Shown here: positions 1 to 8,390 of the stretch, one piece after another
Position numbering within the stretch: position 1 is the first letter of the stretch
Layout: each line of letters begins with the position of its first letter
Translations under genes and position numbers: made by a program
The notes under the pieces: model-generated
What the model saw: only the letters and a program-made list of their open reading frames with translations
Told to the model about the DNA's origin: nothing
Databases searched by the model: none
Assembly (NCBI GenBank): GCA_012970285.1
Contig: JIBW01000006.1
Coordinates: 62,001-126,000, forward strand
Length of the DNA stretch: 64,000 nucleotides
Direction: 5' to 3'
From: Bacillaceae bacterium JMAK1
Lineage (GTDB): Bacteria > Bacillota > Bacilli > Bacillales > Marinococcaceae

Positions 1-419
1 GCTGGCATAATGTCATGAAACGGCATGACGACAATTTCTTTTATGTTAGCATCGATTTTCTGACGTGCCCATAATCTGAACAACATATATGCCGTTGAAC
101 GATCACTTGGCACTGCTACACGCTTCTCGGATAGTGTTTGTGGACTTGTTGCTTCTTTCGTAAGCAGAAGTGGACCACAACCACGCCCAAGTGCTCCTCC
201 ACTGGACAACAGTTGATACTCGTCTAGGACGTATGGAAGTGCCGCAAAAGAAATTTTCATCACATCATGATCATGAGGATCTCCATCAATCGCCCACGTG
301 TTCGTCACGTCAATGTCTGCATAGGAGACGTCAAATGTTGGTGTATCTTCTATAAGCTGATGTGTGAGTGCATGAAACACAAACGTATCGTTTGGACATG
401 GTGAATAGGCAATTTTCAT
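1..419 (-). CDS. mqnD: 1,4-dihydroxy-6-naphthoate synthase MqnD, 3' part beyond window
   Basis: Periplasmic-binding-protein-fold enzyme of the futalosine route to menaquinone; it converts cyclic dehypoxanthine futalosine to 1,4-dihydroxy-6-naphthoate in the cytoplasm. I translated the visible 139 codons by hand: the protein starts MKIAYSPCPNDTFVFHAL, which is the characteristic N-terminus of MqnD (SPCPNDTF), and later reads VPSDRSTAYMLFRLW and MPFHDIMP, also family-typical. The ATG at 419-417 overlaps the TGA of mqnB (ATGA), so the two are translationally coupled. The gene runs off the left edge, so its C-terminal half is not seen. Family call is firm because the neighbour is the preceding pathway enzyme. 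Confidence 0.88.
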   Translation of the reverse strand, partial: MKIAYSPCPNDTFVFHALTHQLIEDTPTFDVSYADIDVTNTWAIDGDPHDHDVMKISFAALPYVLDEYQLLSSGGALGRGCGPLLLTKEATSPQTLSEKRVAVPSDRSTAYMLFRLWARQKIDANIKEIVVMPFHDIMP

Positions 420-1033
420 CGTACAACCTCCATCACTTGTTTCAATGAAGCTAATGCTTCTTTGATTTTCCATTTATCTCGCTCGCGTTTTCCTATGTAA
501 TTCGATATTGCACGAATTTCAAGGACAGGTACGCCAAATTCTTTCGCTGCAGTGGCAACTCCAAAGCCTTCCATTCCTTCTGCTACTGCATCGTCATACC
601 TTACTTGCAATCGCTTTGCTTCTTCATCCGTACCTGTCACCGTCGATTTCGTAATGATCATACCTAAATGTACATTTTCCAATTGCTGAAAACGATTCAC
701 TTCTTCTTCTAAGCAACTAACCGTTGATGAACCAAACCCAAGCTCTTCAACAGGAATAAACCGCTCTCCTGTATCGGCCCCTAGATCACCAGCCTGTATG
801 GTCGTTGAAACGACAATGTCTTCCAATTGTACTTTCTCTCTAAATCCACCTGCAATACCTGCATTAATTACGAGGTCGTAGTTTTGTTTTGCTAGTTGAA
901 TGGCGGTACGAGTAGCTGCTTGAGCGGGACCTACACCTGCAAGTTCAACGGTCACATCTGCTTCCTCACCAATCCCTGCCTTTACCGCTTCTCGTTCAGC
1001 TTCTACTGCAGTCATAATTAAGATTTTACGCAT
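416..1033 (-). CDS. mqnB: Futalosine hydrolase MqnB
   Basis: Cleaves futalosine to dehypoxanthine futalosine plus hypoxanthine (or acts on the adenine form) in the alternative menaquinone pathway. The 205-residue protein has the nucleoside phosphorylase/MTA-SAH nucleosidase fold: INAGIAGGF near residues 57-65, GMEGFGVATA near 153-162 (the ME pair contacts the ribose) and SNYIGKR near 177. These fit MqnB better than MTA/SAH nucleosidase, which usually has SDKAD at the last position. The start is ATG with GGAGAG five bases upstream. It follows the DinB-type gene by 10 bases and overlaps mqnD by 4, so it sits inside one operon. Confidence 0.88.
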   Translation of the reverse strand: MRKILIMTAVEAEREAVKAGIGEEADVTVELAGVGPAQAATRTAIQLAKQNYDLVINAGIAGGFREKVQLEDIVVSTTIQAGDLGADTGERFIPVEELGFGSSTVSCLEEEVNRFQQLENVHLGMIITKSTVTGTDEEAKRLQVRYDDAVAEGMEGFGVATAAKEFGVPVLEIRAISNYIGKRERDKWKIKEALASLKQVMEVVR

Positions 1034-1043
1034 ATGTTCTCTC

Positions 1044-1481
1044 CTAACTCATTGCCCAATCCTGTTGCCAGCGCTTTGGCACATCAAGCCCGGCATGCTT
1101 TAATGCGACATAATATTGTCCTGTATGAATTCCTTCATGTTGAATAGCGGTCGATATCAACTCAGAGACTGCCATCGTTTCATTTCCAAACTTCACTGAC
1201 ATCCGCTCTGAATACATAAACGCTTCCGCTAAACGCTCACTACTTGCTTTAAGCATTGTCGATACGTCAATGTCATCTGGAATCGGCTTACCAGGAAACA
1301 CGACTTCACCAGTAAACAAAGACCTTCGGTACACTTCCCGAACTCGAATTAAGTGGTGAAACCACTGCCTTGGCGTACCTAAACTTTCAATTAAAATTGT
1401 ATCATACCAATCGGTTGGAATAACGTGTGCGAGCTCATCGTTAAGTGAAGCTGCATACGCATACCCCTCTTCGGTCATCAC
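1044..1481 (-). CDS. DinB-family four-helix protein
   Basis: A 145-residue member of the DinB/YfiT-like putative metalloenzyme superfamily, whose members are metal-binding four-helix bundles; many act as thiol transferases but the role of this one is unknown. Histidines typical of the metal site are seen in WFHHL (residues 40-44) and QHEGIHTGQY (about 113-122). The start is probably GTG at 1481 with GGAGGG seven bases upstream; an ATG follows immediately. It begins 2 bases after the threonine aldolase stop and ends 10 bases before mqnB, so it is co-transcribed with both. Nothing ties it biochemically to menaquinone. Confidence 0.75.
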   Translation of the reverse strand: MMTEEGYAYAASLNDELAHVIPTDWYDTILIESLGTPRQWFHHLIRVREVYRRSLFTGEVVFPGKPIPDDIDVSTMLKASSERLAEAFMYSERMSVKFGNETMAVSELISTAIQHEGIHTGQYYVALKHAGLDVPKRWQQDWAMS

Positions 1482-1483
1482 GT

Positions 1484-2524
1484 TTATCCCTCCATTTCAA
1501 AATAGCTTGAGACTTGACGTAACGTATCGGTTGCTTGCTCGATCTCCTCTTGAGAAAGATCTTTATGAGTGATCAGACGAACCATTTGAGGACCAAACGT
1601 ATTGGCCTGCACGCCTTCTGTATATAAACGATTTACAAACTCTTGTGCAGTACATGATAACTGAGTTGTTTCGAGTAACACAATGTTCGTATCCACCTGG
1701 TTGCTCACTGTAAGTCCTCTTATTCCTTCCACCGCTTTTGTGATTAATTGTGCATGGTTGTGATCATCTTTCAACCGCTCGACCATACTCGTTAACGCAA
1801 TCTTACCTGGTGCTGCGATTACTCCAGCCTGTCTCATTCCACCACCAAGGCGTTTACGCCATTTTCTTGCTTTCTTAATAAAATCTTTGTCTCCTGCGAT
1901 GATAGAACCGATCGGCGCACCTAGTCCTTTGGACAAACAAACTTGAACACTCGTAAACGGCGCCGATAATTCTTTTATATCGATACCTAAAGCAACACTT
2001 GCATTAAACAGTCTTGCCCCGTCTAAATGTGTCGGTATGCCATAACGCTTTGCAACGTCAGTCATTTCTTTCGTTTGCTCAGGCGTAATGATTGCTCCCC
2101 CGTGGCGATTGTGCGTGTTCTCAATACAAATAAGTCCGGTCTCCGGTGCGTGGACATCTTCTGAGCGAATTGCAGCTTCCAAATCTGCTTCGGCGATGAA
2201 CCCTCGATCACCTAAAATCGTTCGCGGTTGCACACCGGCAAACGCTGAGATGGCTGCTCCTTCATAATGAAACAAATGACTTTCTTGTTCCATTATTACT
2301 TCGTTACCTGGAACGCAGTGAGTGAGCACTGCAATTTGGTTGCCTTGTGTCCCACTCGTAACGAGCAACGCGGCTTCTTTACCTAATAGTTCTGCTGTAT
2401 ATTCTTCAAGATCATTCACGGTCGGGTCTTCCTCGTACACATCATCACCAACAACTGCATCGACCATCGCTACTCTCATCGATTCTGTCGGCTTTGTTAC
2501 GGTGTCACTTCTTAAATCAATCAT
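1484..2524 (-). CDS. ltaE: Low-specificity L-threonine aldolase
   Basis: PLP-dependent fold-type I enzyme that cleaves L-threonine/L-allo-threonine to glycine and acetaldehyde. The 346-residue protein starts MIDLRSDTVTKPT, the family's signature N-terminus. DGARLFNA (168-175) supplies the aspartate that binds the pyridine nitrogen and LSKGLGAP (197-204) carries the PLP lysine, K199. An upstream in-frame start at 2566 exists, but ATG 2524 has AGGAGGG seven bases upstream and matches family length. It is the first gene of a minus-strand run with the DinB-type gene, mqnB and mqnD. Confidence 0.9.
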   Translation of the reverse strand: MIDLRSDTVTKPTESMRVAMVDAVVGDDVYEEDPTVNDLEEYTAELLGKEAALLVTSGTQGNQIAVLTHCVPGNEVIMEQESHLFHYEGAAISAFAGVQPRTILGDRGFIAEADLEAAIRSEDVHAPETGLICIENTHNRHGGAIITPEQTKEMTDVAKRYGIPTHLDGARLFNASVALGIDIKELSAPFTSVQVCLSKGLGAPIGSIIAGDKDFIKKARKWRKRLGGGMRQAGVIAAPGKIALTSMVERLKDDHNHAQLITKAVEGIRGLTVSNQVDTNIVLLETTQLSCTAQEFVNRLYTEGVQANTFGPQMVRLITHKDLSQEEIEQATDTLRQVSSYFEMEG

Positions 2525-2683
2525 CGTAACCCTCCTCACTTTTGTACTCATTATACTCAAAATCATCAGTAAAATCTGCGTTTAACAGGAAGGTTCTGCT
2601 ATCCATCAAGATTGTCGTGCATCTTGGGTCGTTGTCGTTTATAATGCACTAATGGACAAAAATGATAGTTAGGAGTCACGCGT

Positions 2684-4231
2684 ATGGAGTTTGGTATTCT
2701 TGCACTCTTGCCACCAGTTGTGGCTATTATTCTTGCGATCCTTACACGTAACGTCGTACCTGCATTGTTTGCTGGTGTATTTGTCGGGGCGACGATGATA
2801 AATGGTTGGAACCCTCTGCTCGGGTTATATGCTAGCTTTGAGCAGTTCATTATTCCAGCACTTGGCGATGAATGGAACGCAAATGTATTAATTTATTGTG
2901 GACTATTCGGTGTTTTAATTGTCGTGTTTCAAACGACAGGGGGCGCACAAGCGCTTGCCAATGCATTTGCAAATCGGATTCGTTCACGTAAAGGGGCTCA
3001 AGCCTCGACGGGATTGTTAGGAATTTCTCTTTTTATTGATGATTATTTTAATGCTCTTACAGTAGGTAGTGTGATGCGCTCAATCACAGATAAGCTGCGC
3101 ATTTCTCGTGAGAAATTAGCGTATATTGTTGATTCCACGTCTGCACCGACTTGCCTACTTGTGCCTGTATCAACATGGGTCGTCTACGTAATGGGACTGA
3201 TCGGAACCGAGTTTGTTCGCATGGACATCGATCAAAGCGAATACCTCATGTACCTTGCAACAATTCCATTTAATTATTATGCGATTCTTGCTATTTTCAC
3301 AGTCTTTATCGTTATTTTCTTACGCTTTGATTACGGCCCGATGGCAAAAGCTGAACTACGTGCTGTCAAAACGGGTAAGCTCATTCGTGATGGTGGACAG
3401 CCTCCTGCAGCAGATGAGATTACAGCCGCACAACCGGCTACAGATACGCCAAAAATTCGCAACCTTGTCGTGCCAATGCTCGTATTACTCGCACTCATTC
3501 CACCACTTTTCTTATGGACAGGAAACTATCCAGAGAACAGCTTTGTTGTTGCCATTGGTGAAGCAGACGGTGGAATGTCAATTCTAATGGCTGCATTTGC
3601 AGCAATTATCGTTGCATTGCTCATGGGTGTATCTCAGAAGATGTTCACATTTATAGAAGCAATTCACCTTGTGATGAAAGGGATTAAAGGCATGATGCTC
3701 GTCTTTGTTATCCTAATTCTCGCTTGGTCTATCGGTTCAGTATCTGCTGAAGTTGGAACCGACCAATTTCTCGTACAGCTCGCTGAACAATCCAGTCTAA
3801 CACCGGCGTTATTCCCTGTTCTTATCTTTATTGCAGGAGCAATTATCGCATTCACGACCGGAACTTCTTATGGAACATTTGCGATTATGATTCCTATTGC
3901 CATTCCACTTGCTGTTTCAATGGATATTGCCTTGCCATTAGCTATTGCTGCTGTTCTTAGTGGAGGGATCTTCGGTGACCACTGTTCACCGATATCGGAT
4001 ACGTCAGTATTGTCATCTGCAGGTTCTGCCAGTGACCATATGGACCACGTTAACACACAGCTTCCATATGCGATTACAGTTGGAATTACCGGGATCATCT
4101 CATTCTTTATTGCTGGTGTTACCGGTACATGGTGGATTGCCCTACTCACAGGTCTTGTCTTAACGACACTTGCCGCCTATACGTTAACCAAACTTTGGGG
4201 ACAAAATATCCCAAGCTATACACCAGAATAA
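2684..4231 (+). CDS. NhaC-family Na+/H+ antiporter
   Basis: Integral membrane antiporter expected to expel Na+ (or exchange organic acids) in return for protons. The 515-residue protein has about 12 hydrophobic segments. Family motifs are seen: FIDDYFNALTVGSVMR near residues 110-125, an STSAP turn, TGTSYGTFAIMIP near 391-403 and GGIFGDHCSPISDTS near 427-441, the last being the hallmark of the NhaC superfamily. The start has TAGGAG ten bases upstream. It is a single-gene unit closed by a strong terminator. The exact ion cannot be read from sequence; a malate/lactate exchanger in the same superfamily is an alternative. Confidence 0.85.
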   Translation: MEFGILALLPPVVAIILAILTRNVVPALFAGVFVGATMINGWNPLLGLYASFEQFIIPALGDEWNANVLIYCGLFGVLIVVFQTTGGAQALANAFANRIRSRKGAQASTGLLGISLFIDDYFNALTVGSVMRSITDKLRISREKLAYIVDSTSAPTCLLVPVSTWVVYVMGLIGTEFVRMDIDQSEYLMYLATIPFNYYAILAIFTVFIVIFLRFDYGPMAKAELRAVKTGKLIRDGGQPPAADEITAAQPATDTPKIRNLVVPMLVLLALIPPLFLWTGNYPENSFVVAIGEADGGMSILMAAFAAIIVALLMGVSQKMFTFIEAIHLVMKGIKGMMLVFVILILAWSIGSVSAEVGTDQFLVQLAEQSSLTPALFPVLIFIAGAIIAFTTGTSYGTFAIMIPIAIPLAVSMDIALPLAIAAVLSGGIFGDHCSPISDTSVLSSAGSASDHMDHVNTQLPYAITVGITGIISFFIAGVTGTWWIALLTGLVLTTLAAYTLTKLWGQNIPSYTPE

Positions 4232-4235
4232 TAAA

Positions 4236-4269
4236 AAACCCCGAAAGACTTAACTGTCCTTCGGGGTTT
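4236..4269. terminator. Bidirectional terminator between nhaC-like gene and alarmone synthetase
   Basis: Stem AAACCCCGAAAGAC / GTCCTTCGGGGTTT with a six-base loop and one wobble pair. A-rich on the left and T-rich on the right, so it can work for both convergent genes. It overlaps the last codons of the minus-strand gene. Confidence 0.85.
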
Positions 4270-5020
4270 CGTCTATGTTTGAGAGTGCTTGTAGCAACCG
4301 TTCAGGTAAAGCGAACTGTTTTTGATCGACTTGAAGTGACTTCATCGATTCACGCGCATAGTATTGTTCCTTATGCTGTTCAGATCTTCTATGAAGACCT
4401 TCCATACGCGTATCTAATTGCGCTGCAATATCTGCCACTTCTTTTAATTCATGGCGCATGTCGTTCGGTACGACTTCTCCAAATTTGTAAAAGATCTTAT
4501 GCTCAAGGCTCGCCCAGAAATCCATCGCTACGGTACGGATCTGAATCTCGACTGCGACATGCTCAACCCGATCTGACATATAGACGGGTAATTCAGCAAT
4601 CAAATGCAAACTACGATAACCGTTCTCCTTTGGTTCTTGAATGTAGTCTTTCACTTCAACGACACGCAAGTCTTGGTGCGCACTTAACATGTCTTTAATT
4701 TTATAAATGTCTTTTTGAAACGAACAATTGATTCGAATGCCTGCAATATCATTTAATTCATTACGAATCGTCGCCAAGTTTAATGGCAGCTTTTTTCGTT
4801 GTGCTTTTTCTAGAATACTTTCTGGTGACTTTAATCGCGTTGAAATGTGCTCAATTGGATTATAGTCATGAACATATTGGAATTCCTCTTGCAGTATGTT
4901 GATCTTCGTGTCCATCTCGTCCAATGCGAATTTGTACGTCATCATAAACCGAGTAAGTTCGGTTTTCATTTTCTTTAAAACAGCTGGATCGACTGGAAAT
5001 GTCTGTTGTGAATGTTCCAT
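4250..5020 (-). CDS. Small alarmone synthetase, YwaC/RelP type
   Basis: Single-domain (p)ppGpp synthetase that transfers pyrophosphate from ATP to GDP/GTP. The 256-residue protein has the RelA/SpoT synthetase motifs DIAGIR (91-96), KENGYRSLHL (131-140) and EIQIRT (158-163), and lacks a hydrolase domain. Sequence blocks such as YKFALDEMDTKI, NPIEH and AMDFWASLEHKI resemble B. subtilis YwaC rather than YjbM. It is about 45 residues longer than YwaC; the extra length is a C-terminal tail after the synthetase domain. Single gene, convergent with the antiporter. In B. subtilis ywaC is induced by cell-wall and alkaline stress; regulation here is not visible. Confidence 0.88.
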   Translation of the reverse strand: MEHSQQTFPVDPAVLKKMKTELTRFMMTYKFALDEMDTKINILQEEFQYVHDYNPIEHISTRLKSPESILEKAQRKKLPLNLATIRNELNDIAGIRINCSFQKDIYKIKDMLSAHQDLRVVEVKDYIQEPKENGYRSLHLIAELPVYMSDRVEHVAVEIQIRTVAMDFWASLEHKIFYKFGEVVPNDMRHELKEVADIAAQLDTRMEGLHRRSEQHKEQYYARESMKSLQVDQKQFALPERLLQALSNIDETPKDS

Positions 5021-5139
5021 TTAGCTCGTCCTCCTGTTACTAGAATAATGTTCTCCCCTCGAAAGTTCAACTTCCTTATTGACGCATGCTTTATCGAGCA
5101 CTACACTTAGAGTGCTTTACGAGCGATGAGGGGGACAAT

Positions 5140-6312
5140 ATGGGACAGCTTTTTACTAAGATTATGGCGGTCATTGGCATTCTATTTCTTGCATTTCTCT
5201 TTACTGTTGTAGGGAGCATTACGCTTCTAATTACGGGTCAACCGCTTTTCTATTGGTATGTATTTCTAGGAACAATGGTCATACTTTTCGCACTAATGAT
5301 CAGTACATATTTTGACATGTTTACATCAAAAATTCGATGGATTGGACTTGGAACATCACTAGTACTCGCGCTATTAATCGTCGGAATTTTCGAATTCGAC
5401 GCATACCAAACCGCACAACTTGAGACCATTACAGACAGTGAAGTGGACGTCTCAATTTACCAACCGTTTACTAATAACGACCGCCTTGCAACATTACATG
5501 AAGAAGCATCATTGTCACTTGAGCAAAACCTTCCAATTCTAGATGGTTCAACAGCTCTTTATCCGGTTTACGCCGCGTTCGCTGAAGCTGTTTATCCAGA
5601 AGCAACATATGATCCGTACTCAAGCGCTGTACGCATGACTAATACTCCGACCGCGTTTGATGACCTTATTTACGGTGACGTTGATATCATTTTCACTCCA
5701 GCACCTTCAGAGCAACAACTACAAACAGCAAAAGAGCAAAGCGTAGAATTTAAATTAACACCGATTGGAAGAGAAGCGTTTGTCTTTTTCGTAAATCGGG
5801 AGCAAAACGTACATTCCCTAACACTTGAACAAATTCAAGATATTTACGCAGGAGAGATAACCAATTGGAATGAAGTAAGTGATGAGAGCGGAACGATACA
5901 AGCCTTTCAACGTCCAGAAGGTAGCGGCTCTCAAACCGCCTTGCAACGACTAATGGGCGATCGAGCGCTTATGGAGCCACCATCAGAACAATTAATCAGC
6001 GGCATGGGAGGCATCTTACAAGAAACATCGGATTACCGAAATCATCAACATGCGATCGGCTTCTCATTTCGCTATTACGTGACAGAAATGAACAAAACAG
6101 ACGGCATTCGCTTACTTGAAGTGAACGACGTTGAACCATCAAAAGAAAACATTGCAGCTGGGACGTATCCGATTACAGCTGACTTTTATGCAATTACTCG
6201 TCAAGGAGAAGAAACAGACGAAGTACACCAACTAATTGAATGGATGACAGGGCCCGAGGGACAAGAACTAATTGAAAAAACAGGTTATGTGCCACTCGTT
6301 GAAGGAGAATAA
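5140..6312 (+). CDS. Membrane-anchored PstS-like substrate-binding protein
   Basis: A 390-residue protein made of three N-terminal hydrophobic segments (about residues 6-29, 35-57 and 64-83) followed by a periplasmic-binding-protein domain resembling phosphate-binding PstS. In that domain PILDGSTALYPV matches the PstS GxSTxxP loop, TNTPTAFDDLIYG and LEQIQDIYAGEITNW are typical, and RPEGSGSQTAL is the anion-binding loop. The ATG at 5140 has GAGGGGGA five bases upstream, better than an in-frame start at 5086. Normal PstS is a lipoprotein, so a three-pass anchor is unusual. No Pst permease or ATPase follows; the next gene is an unknown membrane protein 5 bases on. It may be a sensor rather than a transporter component. 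Confidence 0.75.
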   Translation: MGQLFTKIMAVIGILFLAFLFTVVGSITLLITGQPLFYWYVFLGTMVILFALMISTYFDMFTSKIRWIGLGTSLVLALLIVGIFEFDAYQTAQLETITDSEVDVSIYQPFTNNDRLATLHEEASLSLEQNLPILDGSTALYPVYAAFAEAVYPEATYDPYSSAVRMTNTPTAFDDLIYGDVDIIFTPAPSEQQLQTAKEQSVEFKLTPIGREAFVFFVNREQNVHSLTLEQIQDIYAGEITNWNEVSDESGTIQAFQRPEGSGSQTALQRLMGDRALMEPPSEQLISGMGGILQETSDYRNHQHAIGFSFRYYVTEMNKTDGIRLLEVNDVEPSKENIAAGTYPITADFYAITRQGEETDEVHQLIEWMTGPEGQELIEKTGYVPLVEGE

Positions 6313-6317
6313 GTAGA

Positions 6318-7214
6318 ATGAATCGGATGCAAACACCGATAATCGGATCCCTAAGCTTGTTTGTTGCAAATGCTTTACTTTTTGTCATCGTATCGTTAAC
6401 TTCAATCCTATTGGCGACCTTCTTGTTTCCGATTATGTTGCTGATTGGTGCCGTTGTTGGAATCATAGCAAGCGTTCGCGTTTGGTTACGATTCCGCCGT
6501 CAATGGCAGCCTTTACCGACAGCTAGGCGTCTCGTGATGGCGGTGGCAGGAAGTAGTTCGTATCTAATGATGGTGGGGATTGGCGTGTACGTCTATTCAA
6601 TGATTGCTTATGACCCTTACTTTTCCATCGATTTATTATTGTTAAGTAGTTTGTTTACAATTCCGATCGTTGCTTTCTTTTGTTCCATTTATTTTACGAC
6701 GTTTAGACGATTTCAAATGATTCCAGTAGTCCTCGGAAGTATCGCAATGATTGCAACTTCAATTATGATAACAAGTTACGTCACAAATCCAGTATTACAC
6801 ATTCAACGTACAGGGCTTACATTAGGATCGTATACCTTATATGAAGAGATCTCAGAATACGATCACTTAGTTGAAATTCCAGATGAAGAATGGTCACAAG
6901 GAACACGCATTTATGCGGATACGATGGATGAAGCAATGGATCGACAGCTAACGATTGTGACGAATAACAACGATGTGACGAGTATTTATAGTTCAGTAAA
7001 CAGTGCCCAAACAGAACGTGGCATTGGTGTTTACAACTACTTTGATGAGGTTTTTAAAACGTACGGACCTGTACGTCTCTCGTATGATCATGAAATGCTC
7101 GTTCATTCAGCCACCTATGAAGACGACCAGCATCGACTTACGTTTTATGCAGGAAATAGCTCTGTGCCTGACATCATTACGAATGTTCAACTCGAAAAAA
7201 AGCAAAGACCATAA
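6318..7214 (+). CDS. Unknown membrane protein paired with PstS-like protein
   Basis: I do not recognise this 298-residue protein. It has about five hydrophobic segments in the first 165 residues (around 10-30, 32-53, 70-95, 103-125 and 133-155) and then a soluble C-terminal region of about 130 residues, rich in Asp, Glu and Thr and probably extracytoplasmic. It starts 5 bases after the PstS-like gene and shares its terminator, so the two likely work together. No catalytic motif was seen. Confidence 0.7.
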   Translation: MNRMQTPIIGSLSLFVANALLFVIVSLTSILLATFLFPIMLLIGAVVGIIASVRVWLRFRRQWQPLPTARRLVMAVAGSSSYLMMVGIGVYVYSMIAYDPYFSIDLLLLSSLFTIPIVAFFCSIYFTTFRRFQMIPVVLGSIAMIATSIMITSYVTNPVLHIQRTGLTLGSYTLYEEISEYDHLVEIPDEEWSQGTRIYADTMDEAMDRQLTIVTNNNDVTSIYSSVNSAQTERGIGVYNYFDEVFKTYGPVRLSYDHEMLVHSATYEDDQHRLTFYAGNSSVPDIITNVQLEKKQRP

Positions 7215-7228
7215 TGGTCTTTGCTTTT
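7198..7228. terminator. Terminator after membrane-protein pair
   Basis: Perfect stem AAAAGCAAAGACC / GGTCTTTGCTTTT with a five-base loop; the plus-strand stop codon lies in the loop. Symmetric A/T tails make it usable by both convergent genes. Confidence 0.88.
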
Positions 7229-7229
7229 A

Positions 7230-8330
7230 CTATTCTTGCTCATAATCAAGTTCAAAGTCTTTCACATACGCTTGCGGTGTCATAATTGCTTTGCCGTTAA
7301 ATTCATCAAGCGGCTGTTCGTTTTGTACACGCTTTGGTGTATCTGGGTTCGCGAGTGCTTGTCTAGCAACTCCGATAAAATCAGCTTGGTCTTGCTCAAG
7401 AACACGTGATGCTTTCTTTGGATCACCAAGCTCACCACACGTAATAATTGGCTTATTGCTATACGCCTTCGCAGCTTCAGCCATCGTTTTTGTACCTTCT
7501 CCAAATCCAGGTGTGGAAGCATCATCATCAGAAATGTGGATATAGTCGACACTCGTTTTCCCGAGTTCGTTAAAAATGATCTTTGCATCATCTTCGCCGC
7601 CTGGCCACTTGTATGAACCGTTTGTCGCTTTGAGTTGAGAGATACGAATACCGAGCATCATCGTATCACCAACCGCTTTGCGAACGTCGGCAATGATTTC
7701 TTTTAAGAAACGAACACGGTTTAACACACTACCTCCATATTCGTCTTCTCGGTCATTACTCACTTCCGACAAGAATTCATCCAGCAAATAACCATTTGCG
7801 CCGTGAAGTTCTACGCCACTAAAGTCTGCTTGCTGTGCGAAAAGAGCCGACTGCACAAATCCCTCTCGCACTTGCTTCATTTCTTCTACAGTTAACGCTT
7901 TTGCTGTAGGGAATGGCCCACTTCCGTAGTAAACTTCGACCTTATCTGATGGTGGCGAGAATTCCGAAGGAGCGACCGTTTCGTCTGTATAATAGTTTCC
8001 TTGTGTTTGTGCACCACCGTGCATAAGCTGTGCAATCATTAAAGCACCATGATCTTTGACGCTTTTAACGATCGGTGCCCATGCAGTTGCATGCTTTTCA
8101 GTCGCTAGACCACCTTGGTAACGATACGCTTGACTATGCATTGTATCAGGGTAGACCCCTTCAGTAATGACCGCAGCAAAGCCTCCCTTTGCGAAGCGCT
8201 CATAATACTTGTGCATTCGTTCATTTGGTGTTCCGTCTTCTTCTGCGCTTACACGCGTCATCGGCGCAACAATATATCGATTGCTTAAAATATGATTTCC
8301 TATTGTTCCTTGCTCAAATAACTTGGACAC
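7230..8330 (-). CDS. Old yellow enzyme-type NADH:flavin oxidoreductase
   Basis: FMN-dependent ene-reductase of the OYE family, 366 residues in a TIM barrel. VAPMTR (21-26) is the N-terminal FMN-contact loop, AQLMHGGAQ (100-108) follows, and ELHGANGYLLDEFLS (174-188) carries the His176/Asn179 pair that binds the substrate carbonyl. ISQLKA and GVARQALANPD are later barrel strands. Similar in length to B. subtilis YqiG. It converges on the 6318 gene and is a single-gene unit. The physiological substrate is unknown. Confidence 0.85.
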   Translation of the reverse strand: MSKLFEQGTIGNHILSNRYIVAPMTRVSAEEDGTPNERMHKYYERFAKGGFAAVITEGVYPDTMHSQAYRYQGGLATEKHATAWAPIVKSVKDHGALMIAQLMHGGAQTQGNYYTDETVAPSEFSPPSDKVEVYYGSGPFPTAKALTVEEMKQVREGFVQSALFAQQADFSGVELHGANGYLLDEFLSEVSNDREDEYGGSVLNRVRFLKEIIADVRKAVGDTMMLGIRISQLKATNGSYKWPGGEDDAKIIFNELGKTSVDYIHISDDDASTPGFGEGTKTMAEAAKAYSNKPIITCGELGDPKKASRVLEQDQADFIGVARQALANPDTPKRVQNEQPLDEFNGKAIMTPQAYVKDFELDYEQE

Positions 8331-8390
8331 TACTCATCACCTATGCTTTCATTAAGGTTCTACTACACCCTTACCTGATTCTATATTCTT

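Noticed and set aside
4129-4698. 189-codon plus-strand open frame over the alarmone synthetase
   Set aside because: Runs through a terminator and antisense to a well-supported gene; no start signal.
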